Shown: piece after piece, positions 57,461-64,000 of the stretch | Layout: each line of letters opens with the position of its first letter | Numbering within the stretch: the first letter of the stretch is position 1 | NCBI GenBank assembly: GCA_963932465.1 | Contig: OZ010800.1 | Span: 92,458,307-92,522,306, forward strand | Origin: Maratus speciosus | Taxonomy: Eukaryota; Arthropoda; Arachnida; Araneae; Salticidae | Length of the DNA stretch: 64,000 bases | Direction: 5' to 3' | The notes under the pieces: generated by a model | What the model was told of the DNA's origin: nothing | The model's database searches: none | The model's input: only the letters and a program-made list of their open reading frames with translations | Position numbers and translations under genes: made by a program

Positions 57461-57519
57461 TATATATATTTATAGATTCCGGTTAAAAAAAAAAACGACC
57501 GGAACATTTGCCAACCGAA

Positions 57520-60500
57520 TATATGCCAATCGAATTTTTTTTAAGTTGATAATCGTATGCCAATTCTTAAAATGACAGTCTATTTTTTTTCTTTTTTCGC
57601 CAATCCAACTATAAACAGCTAACAATGACACATCTCTATGTGATACTCAGCCGTTCTAACAAACGTTTGGAAATAGGTAAAGGGTTCCATGATACACACC
57701 TGCGCAATTTTTCTGCAATCATTTGTTTCGGGAAGTGATATACGGGTTCTGAATAGTTATACAAAAGCATGCTTGAATAAGAGAAATGCCCCTCATTGAT
57801 GACATTTATTCACCGTTTATAAAAATTACATAGCATTCAATTCATGCTTATAAAGATTACATTTGCAAAAATACAGTTACATATTGATTAATTCCGTGTA
57901 CAAAGAGAGTGTCCCATAAGTACATTCATATTTCAATAATCCATAAAACATTACCAAATTTTCCAATCGGAGTGCGAGTTTTACTGTAAAGATGTGTCAA
58001 ATAGTCAAAAAGTTTGTGACAATACTAAAACAACATTTCTAGACATAATATTTGATTCATATTATAAAGTAAGTTAATGCTTAGTGACAATTTAATAAAT
58101 TGTTAAATATCACTACAGTTTAGAACATTATATATGCCAAAAAGTTTAATTTTGAAGAATTAATTCATCAAAGAAACAAATGTTTCAAACAGTCCTGGGT
58201 GATTCCATGACAAGAAGCTTAAGTATAATTATTGTTCCTGCTTGATCCCTTTGGATTTGATGCAATCGCAAAAGGGAATACGTATGAGTCTTAGATGGAT
58301 ATGTGCAAACTGTCTGAGTCAGAAGTAATGCAGTTGGGTAATTAGACTTCCTTCTGTAATGTTCACTATTTCACTGCCACAAAACACACGATCAAAACAC
58401 AATGTTTTTAATCTTACTGTTCATCATACAATGACACTTATTTTTTGAAAATACGTTATCTAGCAAAACATTTTGTATTTAAAGATATAACTGAAGTATT
58501 TAAGATCAGAAATAAATACATTGATCGTCACTTTTCATTAAACTATGCCATACAGCCCAAAGCAATAATTTTAACTTTTAGTTTGACTGAAGAGAACATA
58601 CATTGAGAGAAGAACATTTTATAATTACATAAAAAGATCACTTACTTCCAGTAAGCTGAAAATGTAGTTACTTAATTTGATAACAATAAACGAGTTTCAA
58701 AATACATTTTAATAAGCATATTAAAAAGATTAGCATGCTCAATCAGCGACATTTTCAAGATCAATAATGATAAATAAATTATTCACTTAAAAAAAATATT
58801 AAATGAAGTTGACATACAAAGACCACGAGATCACATGTATAATGAAAACAACTCCTTGAGAACTACCAACTGTAAAAATTAACTTTTTTTATCTAATTGT
58901 TTTTTCTCAATCAATAATGTATCTCGCGCCAAATTTTAGATAAACAAAAGGAAACGGATTCATAAGATATGTTATCGCTTTTAAAGCGAAATTGTTGCTC
59001 CATACAGCGAACATGTTATGCCTCACCATGCAATTGACCCAAAGTTAAGAACGATTTGAAAATAAACGCACAGAATGAACACATATGAATGGAGAACTCC
59101 AGCATACGCATTTTAGTCATAAGGGAGTAGTTTATTTAAGGCTACGGACACGCTTCGAAATGCAGACATTATCTATGTGCATAACAAGAGAAAATGAATG
59201 TATGAAACTCAATAAATACAAAGTGATTTCTCTGCCAGTGCTTTGTTATAAATGTGTTGATTAGTTGATTATTGTCGAAAAAGGAGTTATATTTGTGTAA
59301 TAAAATTGCATAAAGCGTATTTTTTGTATTATTTTAAACAAGAAAATGTTTCATTTTGTTCCAGTCTAGTACATATTCTTTAATTTTCTGTATAATGAAC
59401 AATGATTATCAAATTTTGTTAACATACATGTTTATCAGTTTGCCCAATTTCTGTAAGCGTTTATAGGAAGTGTACAGATTTCTGGGACAGACTTTCTTTG
59501 AATATCAGGATCAATTTATTGCGGTATTCTGGTATAACGCAGATTAAAAATTTTAATGCTAACAGATGGACAAAAATAACATAAATACAAGAACTATACG
59601 TAGCATTTCAAATAATTTTAACAGTATATATTTTCTCATCCCTCGTGAAATTCTTATTGTTACGATTTTCATCTAGTCAATGTTCCATGTAATCGTAACA
59701 TAAGCAGTATTTTATACAAAAATCAAACAAATTTTTTCAGTGTATCCTAAAACGTCAAATACTGAAACTAGAGGCATTATTTTATATTAATACATTTTCT
59801 AGTTTAGTAGCATTTTACTCCATATTTAGGAGATTTATGACAATGCTACTTTTAGTGCAAACATTTTAAATGAGCGGAAGGAATTCGTTGAAGTATGAGT
59901 TAAATGTTAACGTTTATGAAATGGTCGTTGCAAACAAAATCTTGAATTTATGAAAGAGTTTCCTTGAACAGTGTAAAATAAAATTTTTCATTCATATATT
60001 TAGAGCTATGTTTCTATGTCACTAAAACGTGAGATTTTAATAAAGAAATTGGATGTACATTAATGAAAGATCTCTTTTTGTCAAATGATCATATAAAGAT
60101 GATTCCATATTAATACTTATATTAATACATTTCCACATTTATTTCAAAATAAAATTACAGATTATTTTTTTCATATTACACTACAAAACCTAATATCGAT
60201 TTTAGCGATTATTTTAAAGTACGCAAAGAAATTATTTTGAAAACTATTTAGAATGTGCATAATATTCTACCAATATTTAGAATGCATAATGCCTACACAA
60301 CCGTCAAATACTTTTAATAAATTTTGGGACAATGCTAAAAATAATTTATTTGCTGTTTTTACAGCCATTTCTAAATTATTAGTACTTGAAAAAAAAGTAA
60401 TCAAGAAAAGTTCACTAAATTCAAATCATCCAATGCGTTTCAAGATTTTAGTATTATTTTTCGACATAAACTATGTAATATGCACTAAGTATGCCTATTC

Positions 60501-61303
60501 AATTTTTCTTTGTATTTTCTGAACTTTCTCTCTTAACTGCTGAGACAAAATTTGTCTCATAGATACTGTGACCATTTTTTGAGATTGTTTGATCGAAAGA
60601 TTATTAAAATTTTCGATTAACTGAGATGGTAATGTTTATGTACAAAACTTTATGTACGTGCTATTATAATTAAAATTCACTATGAGAATCGTATCTAGGA
60701 GTAGTAAGGAACGAAAATGTCGCCAGCATGTATAGTTAAACAGAAAATAACAAGTTAAACTCGGAAAGTTTTTTAAAAAGCAGCAGTTTGTGAAACCAGT
60801 AGTTAGGGAATAATAATCTAAGCTCAATATATTATGTTTGGTTACATTGAAAAAAAAATACTTTTAATTTCTCTATTAATGAGTCATTTTGTAGAAACAA
60901 TTGAGAATGTCTCTTACGAACTAAATTATTTTAAATTAAATATCGCAATTTCTAAAAAGAATTTCATCAATACTTGCAGTTTATACATTTTAATTAATTA
61001 TGGACAGTAAGGTATAAAGTTAAATGATTTCAGTTTAATCGTTTACAATATTGGTAAAATGAACTTTTTTCTGAAATTGAAATTTATAAAAAAAGTTTTT
61101 AACAAATTTTGTTAAAAACTTTTCATACGATTAATTTTTGGCAACAAGTAATATTTGTAATTCATATTTGAAATAGTTATGAAAAAGAAATGAAATATTT
61201 ATATAAGACACTACCATATATATCAGTCGGTTTATAAAGTTGTGGTAACTTTGTAATATTTAAGGCTGTAAAGGAAAGTAAAATATACCGACCTAACAAA
61301 CAC
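57520..61303. other. noncoding, no gene seen
   Basis: AT-rich sequence of 3.8 kb without recognised ends, tandem structure or domain-bearing frames. The frame at 60253-60522 has no motif. Near 57540-57600, CCAATCG and CGCCAATCC may be remnants of another mariner end. Confidence 0.4.
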
Positions 61304-61525
61304 ATGATTTCTGACCGAATGACGTTTTTGTCGTGGCTAAAAAGAGTTAATGCCATTTGTTACCAAACAATGATGTACCGTAAGCGACCCGCAGCTAAAT
61401 GCGGCAGATATCGTAAAACCGATTACGACCCGGCGGAGAGAAAACGTTGCATTTTCTTTACCCTTCAACTATTGAGGGACGGTTTCCGGCAAACATCTAA
61501 AGGCCCTTCATCGTCTGTTAAGTAG
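61304..61525 (+). CDS. unrecognised 73-residue frame in GC-balanced island
   Basis: Residues LSWLKRVNAICYQTMMYRKR and CGRYRKTDYDPAERKRCIFF are encoded in a stretch clearly less AT-rich than its flanks, ending TSKGPSSSVK and a stop at 61525. It is Arg/Lys- and Cys-rich, but I cannot tie it to a family. It may be an isolated exon or transferred scrap; no convincing splice sites were found. Confidence 0.25.
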   Translation: MISDRMTFLSWLKRVNAICYQTMMYRKRPAAKCGRYRKTDYDPAERKRCIFFTLQLLRDGFRQTSKGPSSSVK

Positions 61526-62801
61526 ATGGCTAATATCACCTAACCCGCATATTTATTTAAAGAGAGGATTTTTTTATCTTCATTTCTTTCAAAGTAAGCT
61601 TAATTATTTTAAATCTGGGTTTTAGTAGAAATAAAAATTCGTTGAGAGATTTATATTTAAAGCAGCAAAATAGATTACATATTTTTATTTAATTTAATTT
61701 TTTTTTCTAAAAAATAGAAATAATTCTCCAAATCGTGATAAATTTTTATGGCCACACTGGAAAAAATGAATGTATTATTTTTCAATTTCTGTTGATCATA
61801 ACAGCCAAAATAAACTGACAACAAATTAATAGGAAATACACCCAAATCGAAATATACAAAATATTTGATTACATTAAGATGCAATCATTATTCATAAATG
61901 AATAACTGAAAGAAAATGACTAAATATTTAAAACAGATTAAAATAATTTAAAATAAATATTAAAACAGGAAAACGCCCTTAGATTGTTCCTAAAGAAGTC
62001 CCTGTCTCCCCCCCCCCCCCGCACACACACGCACCCTTACTCAGAAATGCAAAATTTTCACATATAAAATCATTTTTAGCAGTAAATTCGCAAATATTTA
62101 TAAAATTGTCCACTACTGTATATCTAAAATCCACTTAAAAGTACAATTAATTTGACATTTTGTTTTGGAAAGATCCCTTTTTCTTTTACTGAAAAATAAG
62201 AAATGTTGTTATCGAAAAGAAGAAAATACATTTTGATTTCTTTGCTTCTGCAAGCGCGGATACACGAAAAAGGTTGTGGGGTTCATGATTCTCCCTTTAA
62301 ATGAAAAATGTTTCTGTAAAACAGCGAATTTTTATAAAATTCTTTTACTTTTATTCATTTCGTATCGAAAGTTTTTAATTTTTTGACGCATTTTGTTACA
62401 CCAATTGCTTTCTGATAAATTTAGTTATTTTTGCACAGAAATTAATAAAAATTATTTTCGCATTATTGTTTATGCATCATAAAATCTAACAACTTTTCCA
62501 TATTTCTATAAATGTGGTAGATCTGGAATTGTATCCGCACTTCCATGACTACATAAAAATTTGCAAATACCCCACACCCGCAAATGATACTTGGACCCTT
62601 TTAAATGAAGTGCTAGGTCCACCTCTGTGCATCTGAATAAGAATACCTCCACATTTTTGTATTTAAGAATGGCAACGAGTGAGTTACAGGGCCAAAACTG
62701 GGGGAGGGGGGTATCAGAGGGGGCATAAGCCCGGGGCTCCAGAATGAAAGGCGAGGGAGAACGCCATTTGCCGTTTCTTAAAAAATGTGTATATATATAT
62801 A
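61526..62801. other. noncoding; C-run and G-rich patch
   Basis: A C-run lies near 62009-62021. The stretch 62687-62757 (GGGAGGGGGGTATCAGAGGG, GGCATAAGCCCGGGGCTCC) resembles the GC-rich end of some hAT-type elements, with no partner end found. Confidence 0.35.
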
Positions 62802-63078
62802 TATGAAATACAAAGAAACCCGAATGCTAATGTTAAACCTATGGGGGCGTTTTTTTTTTTTTTTTTTTTTTTTAATTTGTGAAAGTGAAAGTAACTTCAT
62901 AAAACATAAATGTTGTAACCAAAATCAAAAGTAGACACTAAACCGGTTAGAATTCAATCTCAGCTATTCTAAGCAAGAAAAAAAAATTAAAACTTAATAT
63001 CCAAGTGATAAATTAAAAAAAGAACGCTCCCATAGGTTTAACATTAGCGATCCAGTTTCTTCGCATCACTAGTGTAGG
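62802..63078. mobile_element. MITE with TIRs of about 55 bp
   Basis: The sequence GCTAATGTTAAACCTATGGG near 62825 pairs with its inverse CCCATAGGTTTAACATTAGC near 63029, and AAAGAAACC pairs with GTTTCTTCG outside. A third, partial copy TAATGTTAATACCATGGGAG lies near 63096, so a second unit may begin there. A T-run (62849-62873) interrupts the left arm's inner edge. Confidence 0.75.
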
Positions 63079-63419
63079 CTCTTAATGCTTAAGGTAATGT
63101 TAATACCATGGGAGCGTTGTTTACATATTCCTTGCTAGCATTTTAATTATTATTAAATGATTTTTATTTTTAAAGATTTTTTTGGGGTACCTGCAGTCGG
63201 TAACTTTTATTGTGCGTGAGGAGGGGGGGGGGGACACAAGTTGTGTGTTTGTTGGGTATATACCTGAAACTTTCATTAAAAAAAAAGAAAATAAAACAAT
63301 TATAGATAAAGTATTTTTAAGTTAAACGCGCGTAACGCGACTTTTTTTTTTGTTTAAAAAACATCATTTATATGTATATATTCTTCCATTTCATACACCC
63401 GCTAAACATACCATACTTC

Positions 63420-64000
63420 TATTTTTTTAATTTATGACTTCGGTTTGTCTGGCCGCCTGGCCGCGCTCTAATTCTCGTAAATACAGTCTGATCGTTCTGA
63501 ATTTTTTGGATGTTAGTAACCTCTACCAAAGCACGATCCCTATTTCAAATAAAGTTTCTAGCATGTTTAGTTCACTTACAGGGACAGTTAAAATTTTTCC
63601 GTTACATTACGGCCTATGGGAAAAATCGTTTAAAATGGTTTTTAATCATGTTACATGCTTTCAAACATAATAAAATCCATATGCATTTATCAAGTGCACT
63701 AAAATACGCATTCTATAGAATATACGATGCAAAGAATAGTTTCATTTTATCAATTATTCATTTACAGGGCCACACAAAATAATTCCGTTACAGAATGATA
63801 TAGGGGTGGAGAGAATTGTTTGCGGCGTATTTTAATTATGTTAAATTATTTCATGTATAATGAAATTGATATACGTCGCTGAGGTTTACTATAATTTATT
63901 TCAGGTATAATACGAAGTGCATAGCATTTACAAGGACACACAAAAGATTTCAGATACTACATTGTGTCCGAAGTACTGTACAGTAGCGATTTTTTCTGGA
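63420..64000 (+). repeat. dispersed tandem-cored repeat, copy E (runs off window)
   Basis: The head TTATGACTTCGGTTTGTCTG (63433) and a GGCCGCCTGGCCGC tract are followed by cores TTACAGGGACAGTTAAAATT (63577), TTACAGGGCCACACAAAATA (63762) and TTACAAGGACACACAAAAGA (63929). Spacings are about 185 and 167 bp. The tail lies beyond the right edge. The frames at 63434-63782 are translations of the repeat. Confidence 0.65.

Larger units (their letters stand above)
53336..57519 (-). mobile_element. mariner (DD34D) split by a DD41D element
   Basis: The left end TTAGGTTGGCAAATAAGTTC (53336) and the inverse of the right end TTCGGTTGGCAAATGTTCC (57519) form mariner-type termini. Removing the nested element at 54481-57460 leaves about 1.2 kb, the usual mariner size. 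A second terminus-like GGATTGGCAACTAAGTTC lies at 53473, 135 bp inside, so either a second mariner end was inserted here or the left end is duplicated. Confidence 0.82.

Overview
This is a gene-poor, AT-rich animal nuclear window, probably from an arthropod. The organism cannot be named from it. Supporting signs are long homopolymer and AT microsatellite runs, almost no long open frames, and many classes of decayed DNA transposon: Tc1, mariner, DD41D, pogo, piggyBac, MITEs and SINE-like units. No rRNA, bacterial-style operon, CRISPR array or complete host gene is visible. The only long intact coding sequence is a 358-residue Tc1/mariner-superfamily transposase (55300-56376) inside an apparently complete 2.98 kb element with inverted repeats of about 560 bp. 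That element sits inside an older, broken mariner.

Layout, left to right. 1-3.8 kb: plain noncoding DNA with one palindromic MITE and a weak terminal-exon candidate. 3.9-7.2 kb: first copy of a dispersed repeat (GTCT-rich head, degenerate tandem repeats of about 145 bp, conserved tail), interrupted by three clean insertions. 8.1-9.35 kb: a CACTG-ended MITE, then a TIR element holding an almost perfect 317 bp palindrome. 10.4-13.4 kb: a foldback of transposase HTH fragments and a decayed Tc1 element. 14.3-15.0 kb: a tandem repeat of about 250 bp. 16.4-19.4 kb: a minus-strand copy of the dispersed repeat, split by a 1.94 kb TIR element. 19.7-23 kb: TTAA-flanked MITEs and an element ending in CCCGACTGC.

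23.9-35.3 kb is the most structured region, a set of insertions inside insertions. A satellite of about 193 bp is split by a piggyBac-like element (24246-34340, TTAA target duplication). Its transposase is cut in two by a CCCGACTGC element. That in turn is cut by an element with GTCAC-rich ends, which holds another copy of the dispersed repeat, which is itself split by a pogo-like element. The related copy at 21.9-23 kb acts as an empty-site control for two of these insertions.

37-64 kb: a further dispersed-repeat copy, a SINE-like insertion with a target duplication and a tRNA-like cloverleaf, a tandem repeat of about 278 bp, a perfect TTAA MITE, a small promoter-plus-splice-donor candidate on the minus strand (47.15-47.3 kb), a long inverted repeat, a stretch dense in transcription-factor-like motifs (49.6-50.1 kb), the nested mariner/DD41D pair, and the start of a fifth dispersed-repeat copy at the right edge. 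The window therefore reads mainly as the record of successive transposon insertions. Host genes, if present, appear only as possible tiny exons.
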